A DNA stretch of 12,545 nt from Thioalkalivibrio sp. (GTDB taxonomy: Bacteria; Pseudomonadota; Gammaproteobacteria; Ectothiorhodospirales; Ectothiorhodospiraceae), in assembly GCA_007120575.1 (NCBI GenBank), contig SKNJ01000284.1:1-12545 (forward strand). Direction: 5' to 3'. Below the pieces are notes generated by a model. It was not told the origin of the DNA. It saw only the letters and a program-made list of their open reading frames with translations, and did no database searches. The translations under genes and the position numbers were made by a program. This document shows positions 6,452 to 12,545 of this stretch, piece by piece (position 1 is the stretch's first letter; each line of letters opens with the position of its first letter).

Positions 6452-6988
6452 ATGTCTGCACCCAATCCCGCCCGCCTCCTCTCCAGTGCTGAACCCGCCG
6501 TCGCCGGCGGCGATCCCGCTGCGCCGGATCTCCCGCGCTCGGTGATCCGCCAGCTGCGCGTCATCATCCGTGCATTGCAGGGGCACTCGCGTGCGGTGGA
6601 GCGTGCCTGCGGCATCAGCGCCTCGCAGCTCTGGGCCCTGTGGGAGCTGCAGCGTACCCCGGGGCTGAACGTCAGCGACCTGTCGCGGCGCCTGTCGGTG
6701 CATGCATCGACGACGTCCAACCTGCTGGACAAGCTGGAGGCTGGCGGCCTGATCGAGCGTCGCCGCCCGGAAAAGGACCAGAGGATTGTGCGCCTGTACG
6801 TCACCGACAAGGGGCGCGGACTGCTGGAGGCGGCTCCGGCCGCACCGCAGGGCGAACTGAACCGGGCGCTCCAGGCGATGCCGACCGAACGCCTGCAGGA
6901 GCTGGACCAGGGGCTGGAATTACTGGTTGAACTGATGAACACGACCGAGCCCAGGGCCGGGCTGCAGCCGTTCGACGGAAAGTCCTGA
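6452..6988 (+). CDS. MarR-family transcriptional regulator
   Basis: A 178-residue DNA-binding protein, probably a dimeric repressor or activator responding to a small ligand. An Ala/Pro-rich N-terminal tail (~1-28) precedes the MarR fold. The winged helix-turn-helix is clear: ISASQLWALWELQ (55-67), LNVSDLSRRLSVHASTTSNL (72-91) with the recognition helix, and the wing ERRRPEKDQRIVRLYVTDKG (102-121), including the conserved D-x-R of the family. A long helix at ~138-165 would form the dimer interface. The start is the ATG at 6452; a TTG 13 codons upstream lies inside the proposed operator and is rejected. The FN3-like gene begins 23 bp after the stop, and the hydrolase operon follows with no terminator that I can see, so the regulator may control and be transcribed with it. 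The ligand is unknown. Confidence 0.9.
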   Translation: MSAPNPARLLSSAEPAVAGGDPAAPDLPRSVIRQLRVIIRALQGHSRAVERACGISASQLWALWELQRTPGLNVSDLSRRLSVHASTTSNLLDKLEAGGLIERRRPEKDQRIVRLYVTDKGRGLLEAAPAAPQGELNRALQAMPTERLQELDQGLELLVELMNTTEPRAGLQPFDGKS

Positions 6989-7011
6989 GCCGGGGCGACG
7001 CGGAGGCCAGG

Positions 7012-7413
7012 ATGCAAATCTTTCGTGCCCTGCTGCCGTTGCTGTTCTGTCTGCCGCTGGCGGCGGGTGCCCAGCCGGCGTTCGATATGCCCCCCGAGCG
7101 TTCCACCGCTGGTGGCTTCACCCTCGCCTGGGAGGCGGAGGAGCCGGTGGTGCTGGAGCAGGCCACCGGGCCGGACCATGGGGATACGCGCATTCTCTAC
7201 CAGGGCGGCGATACCAGCACGGTCATCAGTGGCCTGCCGGACGGCGAATATCGTTTCCGCCTGCGCGCCGTGGATGCCGATACCTGGGCCGACGAGGCCA
7301 CGGTGGTCGTGGAGCATCACAGCCTGGCGCGTGCCTTCGGCTTCTTTGCGGTGGGGGCCGTCGTCTTCCTGGGCCTGATCGGGGCCATCCTGCGCGGTCG
7401 TCCGCGCGACTGA
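7012..7413 (+). CDS. membrane-anchored FN3-like protein
   Basis: I do not recognise a named family. The 133-residue product starts with a signal peptide (MQIFRALLPLLFCLPLAAGA, likely cleavage near residue 20). A single beta-sandwich-like domain follows (about 24-102), with the fibronectin-III style rhythm FTLAWEAEEPVVLEQA ... STVISGLPDGEYRFRLRAVDA. A C-terminal membrane helix (about 108-127) and a short basic tail come last. Topology would place the domain in the periplasm, anchored at its C-terminus. GGAGG (7002-7006) supports the ATG. It lies between marR and the hydrolase operon, about 80 bp from the next gene, and is probably co-transcribed. A sensor, tether or assembly role is possible but not shown. 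Confidence 0.8.
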   Translation: MQIFRALLPLLFCLPLAAGAQPAFDMPPERSTAGGFTLAWEAEEPVVLEQATGPDHGDTRILYQGGDTSTVISGLPDGEYRFRLRAVDADTWADEATVVVEHHSLARAFGFFAVGAVVFLGLIGAILRGRPRD

Positions 7414-7493
7414 CTCACCCGGCCTGCCCCGTCGATCCGTGTCTGCATAACGCCTTCGCGTGATCCGGGACGGGCCTGTTACCGGAGTTTTCC

Positions 7494-8747
7494 ATGATGG
7501 ATCTCAAGATCAACATGCAGCGCCTGCAACAGGACATCACCGAACTGGGCCAGATCGGTCGCGATGCCGATCGGGGACTGCACAGGCGTGCCTTCTCGGA
7601 GGGCGATCGCCAGGGCCGCGAGTGGTTCCGCGGGCGCCTGGAGGCAGCCGGGCTGGAGGTCTGGCAGGACGGCGCGGCGAATCTGCACGGCCGCCTCGAC
7701 TACGACGGCCACCGCCCGGCGGTGGCGATGGGCTCGCACCTGGACACTGTGCCCGGCGGGGGACCGCTGGATGGTGCGCTGGGCGTCCTGATCGGCCTGG
7801 AGGTGCTGCGCACCGTGAAGGAGCAGGGCATCGAGCTGCAATACCCGCTGGAGGTGATCGACTTCACCGACGAGGAGGGGCGCTTTGGCGGGATGTTCGG
7901 CTCGCAGGCGATGGCCGGCAAGCTGACCCCGGAGTCCATTGCCCACGCGCGCGACCTGGAGGGTGTGACCCTGGTCGAGGCGATGGCGAACTGGGGGCTG
8001 AACGCGGACGATGCGCTCGCCGCCCGACGCGACCCGCATACCCTGCACGCCTTTCTCGAGACCCATATCGAGCAGGGACCGGTACTGGACCGGCGCGGCC
8101 TCAGTGTCGGCGTGGTCGAGGCGATTACCGGCCTGTTCAAGTGGGAGGTGCGCCTGAAGGGCCAGCCGAACCACGCCGGCACTACCCCGATGGACATGCG
8201 CGTCGATGCCTTCCAGGGGCTGGCGGAGTTCGGCGGCGAGATCGACCGCTTGATCGAGGAGCATGGCAGCCCGAACTCGCGCGCGACCATTGGCCGGGTG
8301 GAGCTGTCCCCGGGTGCCCCGAATACCGTTCCCGGGGTCGCGACGTTCTCGTTCGAGGTGCGCGACACCGACGAGAAGGTTCTGACAGCGCTGGCGCATG
8401 CCGCACGGCGCACGCTCTCCAGCATCGCACGGCGCCGTGACCTGATGTTCGAATTCGACGTGCTCTCCGAGATCGACCCGGTCCGCTGCGATCCCGGCAT
8501 TGTGCAGACCATCGAGGCCGAAGCCGAGCGCATGGGCCTCGATTACCTGACCCTCCCCAGCGGCGCGGCCCACGATACCCAGAGCATGAGCGCGATCACC
8601 CGTACCGGGATGATCTTCGTGCCGAGTCTCCAGGGGCGTAGCCATTCGGCCGCGGAATGGACAAACTGGGAGGACATCGAGACGGGCGCCAACCTGGCCC
8701 TGCACAGCATCCTGGCGCTGGCCGCCCCCGAGCACGGCCGGCACTGA
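7494..8747 (+). CDS. Zn-dependent N-carbamoyl-L-amino-acid hydrolase / allantoate amidohydrolase family (M20)
   Basis: A 417-residue cytoplasmic amidohydrolase of the HyuC/AllC group, which removes a carbamoyl group from ureido acids, releasing CO2 and ammonia. Bimetal-site motifs are in order: GSHLDTVPGGG (80-90, H82, D84), D93, TDEEGRFGG (125-133, catalytic E127 and metal ligand E128), ETHIEQGPVL (189-198, H191) and GRSHSAAEWT (381-390, H384). The dimerisation-domain motif NHAGTTPM (226-233), which contributes to substrate binding in this family, is intact. Length is typical (~410-420). Two ATG codons are adjacent; the first has GGAG (7484-7487) at good spacing. Specificity (allantoate, N-carbamoyl amino acid or beta-ureidopropionate) cannot be read from sequence. 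The carbamoyltransferase further along the operon favours an N-carbamoyl amino acid. A 103-bp gap separates it from the next gene. Confidence 0.92.
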   Translation: MMDLKINMQRLQQDITELGQIGRDADRGLHRRAFSEGDRQGREWFRGRLEAAGLEVWQDGAANLHGRLDYDGHRPAVAMGSHLDTVPGGGPLDGALGVLIGLEVLRTVKEQGIELQYPLEVIDFTDEEGRFGGMFGSQAMAGKLTPESIAHARDLEGVTLVEAMANWGLNADDALAARRDPHTLHAFLETHIEQGPVLDRRGLSVGVVEAITGLFKWEVRLKGQPNHAGTTPMDMRVDAFQGLAEFGGEIDRLIEEHGSPNSRATIGRVELSPGAPNTVPGVATFSFEVRDTDEKVLTALAHAARRTLSSIARRRDLMFEFDVLSEIDPVRCDPGIVQTIEAEAERMGLDYLTLPSGAAHDTQSMSAITRTGMIFVPSLQGRSHSAAEWTNWEDIETGANLALHSILALAAPEHGRH

Positions 8748-8850
8748 CCGGGCCGGGCCCGCGGGTGTCGCGTTCTCGCGAGGCGTTGCAGGCATGGCAC
8801 CATCCCGGATCCGCCGACATACCCGGGACAACCAGAAGGAGTTTTCCGGC

Positions 8851-9591
8851 ATGGCCGACGACAAGGTCTCCCATATGAGCGAGTTCGATTCGCTGGACCC
8901 GCTGCGCCAGCAGTACCAGGAGAGCCTGATCACCAACCCGGAGCTACGCCGGGAACTGCGTGAACACCATGTCGCGCTGTTGTGCATCGATCTGCAGTAC
9001 CTGGATGCCGCACGCGGCCATGGCGTATTTGCCGATTCGGCCAAGTCCGGGGTGCCGCTGGAGGCGCAGGAATACTATTTCAACCGCCTGGAGCAGACCG
9101 TACTGCCCAACGTGCGCCGGTTACAGGACGCCTTTCGCTCCGAGGGCCTGGAGGTCATCCACACTCGCATCCGCTCGCTGACCCGCGACGGACGTGACCG
9201 CAGCCCCGGGCACAAGCGCCTGGGGCTGCATGCGGCCCCTGGCAGCAAGGACGCGGAGTTTGTCGAGCAGGTTGCCCCGCACGGTGACGAGATCGTGCTC
9301 GACAAGACCGCCTCCGGGGTTTTCAATTCGACCAACCTCGACTACATCCTGCGCAACCTGAACATCACCGCATTGTTCATCGTCGGGGTGTACAGCAACG
9401 AATGCGTGTCCACCGCGGTACGCGATGCCTGTGACCTCGGGTTTTATGTCACGCTGATGGAAGACGCCTGTGCCACGGTGACCCCCGAGATGCAGAAGGC
9501 CACGATCACCACTATCAAGGACCGCTACGCCCGGGTGATGACCACCGACGAGGCGATCCGCGAGATCAAGAAGGTTCAGGAGGCCTCGTGA
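8851..9591 (+). CDS. isochorismatase-fold cysteine hydrolase (amidase)
   Basis: A 246-residue hydrolase of the superfamily that includes nicotinamidase, N-carbamoylsarcosine amidase, ureidoacrylate and biuret hydrolases. The catalytic triad is visible: D47 in LLCIDLQYLD, K152 in VLDKTASGVF, and C185 in GVYSNECVSTAVRDA, followed by the conserved DA..V (EDACATVTPEMQ). A ~38-residue N-terminal extension precedes the core fold. True isochorismatases lack the Cys, so an amidase on a C-N bond is expected. The ATG at 8851 is preceded by AGGAG (8837-8841); an ATG at 8875 is an alternative. The stop codon overlaps the symporter start (GTGA), so the two are translationally coupled. In this setting it could remove the amide, or the carbamoyl group, of the transported solute; the substrate is inferred. 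Confidence 0.9.
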   Translation: MADDKVSHMSEFDSLDPLRQQYQESLITNPELRRELREHHVALLCIDLQYLDAARGHGVFADSAKSGVPLEAQEYYFNRLEQTVLPNVRRLQDAFRSEGLEVIHTRIRSLTRDGRDRSPGHKRLGLHAAPGSKDAEFVEQVAPHGDEIVLDKTASGVFNSTNLDYILRNLNITALFIVGVYSNECVSTAVRDACDLGFYVTLMEDACATVTPEMQKATITTIKDRYARVMTTDEAIREIKKVQEAS

Positions 9592-11054
9592 CCTCCCTGG
9601 GGGCCCCGATCCTGCCGACCTCGATTGCCTGGGGGCTGCTGGCCGCCTTCAGTATCCTGTGGGTCGCGCTGGGCTGGTGGCTGGGGCGACACAACAGGAC
9701 CGCCGAGGACCACATGCTGGCCGGCCGCAATGTCGGCCTGGCACTGGCTACCGCCACCGCGATGGCCACCTGGGTGACCGCCAATACCACCATGACAGCG
9801 CCGCAGCTCGCCCTGCAACTGGGGGTCTGGGGCATGCTCGGGTACTCGCTGGGGGCGCTCGGGCTGATCCTGTTCGCGCCGCTGGCACGGCGCATCCGCG
9901 AACTCATGCCCGAGGGCTTCACGTCAGGCGACTTCATCCGCCTGCGTTATGGCAAGTTCACCTGGCGCGTCTTCCTGGTGGTGTCACTGATCTACGCCTT
10001 CGGCTGGCTGGTTTCGATGGCGATGGCCGGGGGTGTGCTGATCAACGCCCTGGCCGGCATCGACTATCGCGTGGGCATGACCGTGATCCTGACGGTCTGC
10101 GTGATCTACACGCTGCTAGGCGGTCTGCGCGCGGTCATTGGCACCGACTTCATCCAGACCATCATCATCATCGCGGGCGCGGCGTTCATCGCCTGGCTGA
10201 CCATCGACAAGGTCGGCTTCGAGGCAATCCACTTCAACCTGCTGGACGAGCGCCCGGAGCTGCTGAACCTGCTGTTCCCGGCCGCGATCATGTTCCTGTT
10301 CAACAACCTGCTGTTCGGAGTCGGCGAGATTTTTCACTCCAACGTCTGGTGGTCGCGCGCGTTCGCGTTCGGCCGCAACGTTGGTTTTCGCGCCTACCTG
10401 CTGGGCGGGTTGCTGTGGCTCCCGATCCCGATTGTCGCCGGCTTCATCGCCCTGGCTACGCCGGCGCTCGGGATCAACGTCCCGGCTGCCGATATGGTCG
10501 GCCCGCTGGTGGCCGCCGAGGTCCTGGGCCTGACCGGTGCGATTGTGGTGTTCATCGTGGTGTTCGCGGCCCTTGCTTCCAGTCTCGATTCGCTGCTGGC
10601 GGCGACCTCGGACCTGGTAACCCGCGACATCTACCGAGGCCATATCCGCCCCCGGGCCAGCGCGCAGAACCAGTTCCACGCGACCAAGGTGATCGTGGTC
10701 CTGCTTGGACTCCTGACCTGGCTGGCTGCGAGCTATCGCGGCGAGATCCCGATTGTCGGCTCGCTGGCGGAGCTGCTGTATTTCACCGGCGCGTTCGTGG
10801 CCTCTGCGATCTGGCCGATCGTGGCCGGACTGTACTGGCGCCGGGCGAACCCGGCCGGGGCGGCGCTGTCGATGATACTGGGCTCGACGCTCGGCCTGAT
10901 CAGCTATTTCGCGATCGGGTTCTACGTGGCCGCGCTGGTCGGCGCCGCCGTCTCGCTGGTGGTGATGGCGGGCAGCACCTGGCTGTGGCCGCGACCGTTC
11001 GACTGGGGCCGTCTCGCGCGTGACGAGGCCCCGGCAGGAGGCAGCCGCGCATGA
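9588..11054 (+). CDS. sodium:solute symporter (SSS family, DUR3-like)
   Basis: A 488-residue inner-membrane Na+-coupled transporter with about 13 hydrophobic helices. The SSS signature is clear: GGLRAVIGTDFIQ (178-190). The segment ending LRYG (119-122) after a long helix and cytosolic loop, the FAALASSLDSLLAATSD stretch (the Ser-rich helix 8 lining the Na+ site), and the DIYRGHIRP motif that follows are all family-typical. The early WVTANTTMTAP...GVWGMLGYSLGALGLILFA region resembles DUR3-type urea transporters, so urea-like or ureide solutes are likely. The start is GTG at 9588, overlapping the hydrolase stop and preceded by AGGAGG (9578-9583). Its own TGA overlaps the ATG of the next small gene. 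Sodium coupling suits a saline or alkaline habitat, and co-location with hydrolases suggests uptake of their substrate. Confidence 0.92.
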   Translation: MTSLGAPILPTSIAWGLLAAFSILWVALGWWLGRHNRTAEDHMLAGRNVGLALATATAMATWVTANTTMTAPQLALQLGVWGMLGYSLGALGLILFAPLARRIRELMPEGFTSGDFIRLRYGKFTWRVFLVVSLIYAFGWLVSMAMAGGVLINALAGIDYRVGMTVILTVCVIYTLLGGLRAVIGTDFIQTIIIIAGAAFIAWLTIDKVGFEAIHFNLLDERPELLNLLFPAAIMFLFNNLLFGVGEIFHSNVWWSRAFAFGRNVGFRAYLLGGLLWLPIPIVAGFIALATPALGINVPAADMVGPLVAAEVLGLTGAIVVFIVVFAALASSLDSLLAATSDLVTRDIYRGHIRPRASAQNQFHATKVIVVLLGLLTWLAASYRGEIPIVGSLAELLYFTGAFVASAIWPIVAGLYWRRANPAGAALSMILGSTLGLISYFAIGFYVAALVGAAVSLVVMAGSTWLWPRPFDWGRLARDEAPAGGSRA

Positions 11055-11173
11055 CTATCTCCGCCGCCGCCCTGGCCACCATTGTGGTGATCGCGACCCT
11101 GGTCGCGAGCCTGACCCCGATCCTGCTGATTGCCCTGTTTATCCGCGACTGGAAAAAAGGATGCCTCTGGTGA
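11051..11173 (+). CDS. 40-residue single-helix membrane peptide, probable symporter partner
   Basis: The reading frame starts at an ATG overlapping the symporter stop (ATGA) and encodes MTISAAALATIVVIATLVAS then LTPILLIALFIRDWKKGCLW. Residues ~5-32 form one hydrophobic helix ending in a charged RDWKK patch, which would place the C-terminus in the cytoplasm. Its TGA (11171-11173) overlaps the beginning of the carbamoyltransferase gene. Tight overlap on both sides and a coherent membrane peptide argue for a real gene despite its length. Several SSS symporters are known to have small membrane partners (for example YhdT next to PanF); this one does not resemble those I recall, so accessory function is inferred from position. 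It could alternatively be only a translational-coupling leader. Confidence 0.7.
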   Translation: MTISAAALATIVVIATLVASLTPILLIALFIRDWKKGCLW

Positions 11174-12243
11174 ACTACACCGAAGATCCCCTGCACGTGC
11201 TCCACCCGAAAGACGGTGCGGCCGGCACCGACCGCCCGAAGGCGCTGCTGGCCGCGGTGGAGGAAGACCCGGACCCGTTGCTGAAGCTGGCGGCCGCGCA
11301 TGTGGTCTCCAGCCAGCAGTTCACACGCGAGGAACTGCTGCAGCTGTTCCGCCTGGCGGCGCAGTACGAGACGACCCCGGCGCTGGTCCACCTGCCGCTG
11401 GCGGGCAAGATCCTGATCAGCGCGTTCTACGAGCCATCCACCCGTACCCGGTTGTCGTTCGAGAGCGCCTGGCACCGGCTCGGCGGCTCGGTGATGTCGA
11501 TCACCGATCCCAAGAGTACCGGGATTGCCAAGGGCGAGTCGCTGGCGGATGTCGCCGAGATGTTCAACAACTATGGCGATGTCCTGGTGCTGCGCTCCAG
11601 CGACGGCCGCGCCGCGCACGACATGCTCGAGAACCTGCGGATCCCGCTGGTCAACGCGGGCAACGGGATCGACGAGCATCCGACCCAGGCGCTGGCGGAT
11701 GTCTACACCCTGGCGAAGTGGCGTCCGGAACTGTTCACCGGCGAGGTCCCGCCGGAGAAGCGGATCCGCGTGGGCATCATCGGGGTGCCGTCGCGCATGC
11801 GCACCGTGCGCAGCCTGCTGCGCATGCTGAGCCTGTTCCCGTCGGCGATCGAGGACATCGTGATCATTTCGCGCGAGGACGAAAATTTCGACCCGGGCCA
11901 GCGCGAGGAGCTGGAGCAGGCCGGGCTCTCGTTGCGCGTAGTGCACGAACTGGACCCGGTCCTGCCGGATCTGGATGTGGTGTACATCAACGCCATCGCC
12001 TGGGTCGGCGATACCTTCGAATCGATGGGCGAGGGCCTGACCCTGGACCGCAATTCTCCGTTGAAGCCCGGCGCCGTGATCATGCACCCGCTGGCGCGTG
12101 GCAAGGAGCTGTCCACCGACCTCGATGCCACCCCGCACAACTGGTACTTCGCCCAGGCGCGCGGGGCGGTGTTTGTGCGCATGGCGCTGCTGACCACGGT
12201 GGTGCGCCGCATCAGCGCGGTGATGGACACCCCGGAAGGCTGA
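11161..12243 (+). CDS. aspartate-carbamoyltransferase-like enzyme with altered acceptor site
   Basis: A transcarbamylase that should move the carbamoyl group of carbamoyl phosphate to an amine. The 360-residue chain aligns with the ATCase catalytic subunit but has ~38 extra N-terminal residues. Carbamoyl-phosphate residues are kept: STRT (93-96), K124 in AKGES, R145, and H173 and Q176 in HPTQ. R214, equivalent to Arg167, is also kept. The acceptor loops differ: where ATCase has T-R229-V-Q231 this has N277-A-I-A280, and the HPLPR motif is HPLARG (309-314). Loss of the Arg and Gln that hold aspartate implies another acceptor. It has no regulatory PyrI or pyrC neighbour, so pyrimidine synthesis is unlikely. 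Start is uncertain: ATG 11161 is used here, but GTG 11170 has AAGGA eight bases upstream and a GTGA overlap with the preceding stop (357 residues). Confidence 0.9.
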   Translation: MPLVNYTEDPLHVLHPKDGAAGTDRPKALLAAVEEDPDPLLKLAAAHVVSSQQFTREELLQLFRLAAQYETTPALVHLPLAGKILISAFYEPSTRTRLSFESAWHRLGGSVMSITDPKSTGIAKGESLADVAEMFNNYGDVLVLRSSDGRAAHDMLENLRIPLVNAGNGIDEHPTQALADVYTLAKWRPELFTGEVPPEKRIRVGIIGVPSRMRTVRSLLRMLSLFPSAIEDIVIISREDENFDPGQREELEQAGLSLRVVHELDPVLPDLDVVYINAIAWVGDTFESMGEGLTLDRNSPLKPGAVIMHPLARGKELSTDLDATPHNWYFAQARGAVFVRMALLTTVVRRISAVMDTPEG

Positions 12244-12261
12244 ACCTCTTCACTGAACCGC

Positions 12262-12303
12262 GAGCGGCGTGGCGCGCCGGCCTGTCCGGCCCGCGCCCCG
12301 CTC
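12262..12303 (+). promoter_or_regulatory. intercistronic stem-loop before the amidotransferase gene
   Basis: GAGCGG (12262-12267) pairs with CCGCTC (12298-12303), GGCGC (12271-12275) with GCGCC (12293-12297), and GCCGG (12276-12280) with CCGGC (12286-12290), giving a long GC-rich hairpin with small bulges. No T-run follows, so it is not a clear terminator. It could stabilise or separate the mRNA segments on either side. Confidence 0.45.
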
Positions 12304-12333
12304 GCCCCGAACGGATAACCAAGGAGACATGCC

Positions 12334-12545
12334 ATGTGTGGCATCGCCGGAATCTTTCACGCCGACCCGAACCGCAAGGTCGACCCACAAACCCTGGTCA
12401 ACATGGCCGCGATCCAGTATCACCGCGGCCCCGACGGCTTTGGCTACAAGACGCAGGATGACCGTGGCGTGGGGTTCTCCCACGCGCGGCTGTCGATCAT
12501 CGACCTGGACGAGAACCGCGGGCGCCAGCCGTTCTGCATGACCAA
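12334..12545 (+). CDS. asnB: asparagine-synthase-like glutamine amidotransferase (5' part)
   Basis: The gene runs off the window; about 70 residues are visible. MCGIAGIFH places the class II amidotransferase nucleophile Cys2 directly after the initiator Met. HRGPDGFGY (30-38) and ARLSIIDLDENRGRQPF (51-67) are the glutamine-binding landmarks of AsnB-type enzymes. Such proteins hydrolyse glutamine in this N-terminal domain and use the ammonia to amidate an adenylated carboxylate in a C-terminal synthetase domain, which is not in view. AAGGAGA (12321-12327) fixes the ATG. It follows the carbamoyltransferase by 90 bp, on the same strand. Relatives include true asparagine synthetases, antibiotic and polysaccharide enzymes, and the amidotransferase for the osmolyte N-acetylglutaminylglutamine amide. 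The symbol asnB names the family; the substrate here is open. Confidence 0.9.
   Translation, partial: MCGIAGIFHADPNRKVDPQTLVNMAAIQYHRGPDGFGYKTQDDRGVGFSHARLSIIDLDENRGRQPFCMT

Noticed and set aside
7479..9044. 521-codon minus-strand open frame
   Set aside because: It lies opposite the M20 hydrolase, whose metal-site motifs are intact; high GC commonly keeps the antisense frame open.
9659..11023. Second plus-strand frame inside the symporter gene
   Set aside because: It is Arg/Gly/Pro-rich with no hydrophobic helices, whereas the overlapping frame is a clear SSS transporter.
10900..12138. 412-codon minus-strand open frame
   Set aside because: It lies opposite the carbamoyltransferase with its complete STRT and HPTQ motifs, and has His/Gln/Arg-rich shadow composition.
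11161..12243. Calling the carbamoyltransferase pyrB or argF
   Set aside because: The overall pattern is ATCase-like, not OTCase-like, but the aspartate-binding Arg and Gln are replaced and the gene is in a ureide-type operon, so neither symbol is justified.
1..12545. CRISPR array, tRNA or rRNA
   Set aside because: No regularly spaced direct repeats, cloverleaf or rRNA-like segments were noticed.

Overview
The window is GC-rich DNA with tightly packed, largely co-directional genes. Protein content (AmpG, an ExoIII next to pyrE, NrtS, a DUR3-like Na+ symporter) and codon style suggest a gammaproteobacterium. A halophilic or haloalkaliphilic member of the Ectothiorhodospiraceae (Thioalkalivibrio/Ectothiorhodospira type) is my best guess; this is inference, since no rRNA is present.

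Region 1 (1-905) has no credible complete gene. A possible 3' gene end (stop at 57-59) abuts a ~750-bp non-coding element (60-807). The element is bounded by 78-79-bp inverted repeats, has hairpins just inside each end and carries two copies of a shared palindromic module in opposite orientation. A short echo of its right end lies at 825-851.

Region 2 (906-4797) is housekeeping plus small genes: pyrE (minus strand) diverging from an exonuclease III gene at a position resembling the crc-pyrE locus of pseudomonads, an ampG-like muropeptide permease, an unrecognised 149-residue protein, and a 76-residue NrtS-type two-helix protein.

Region 3 (4834-6451) holds an outer-membrane porin on the minus strand with its own intrinsic terminator, and a 346-bp divergent promoter region with two dyads that may be operators.

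Region 4 (6452-12545) is a co-directional series: MarR regulator, secreted/anchored FN3-like protein, N-carbamoyl-amino-acid-type M20 hydrolase, isochorismatase-fold cysteine hydrolase, DUR3-like sodium:solute symporter, a 40-residue single-helix peptide, an aspartate-carbamoyltransferase-like enzyme with an altered acceptor site, and the start of a glutamine-dependent asparagine-synthase-like amidotransferase. Several junctions overlap by a few bases, so translation is probably coupled.

The main idea from the hunt is that region 4 encodes synthesis, re-import and breakdown of a small molecule that is both N-carbamoylated and amidated. A compound fitting these chemistries exactly, N-alpha-carbamoyl-L-glutamine 1-amide, is a known osmolyte of Ectothiorhodospira marismortui. 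I know of no assigned genes for it. The assignment is a hypothesis; a purely catabolic ureide pathway is the main alternative.
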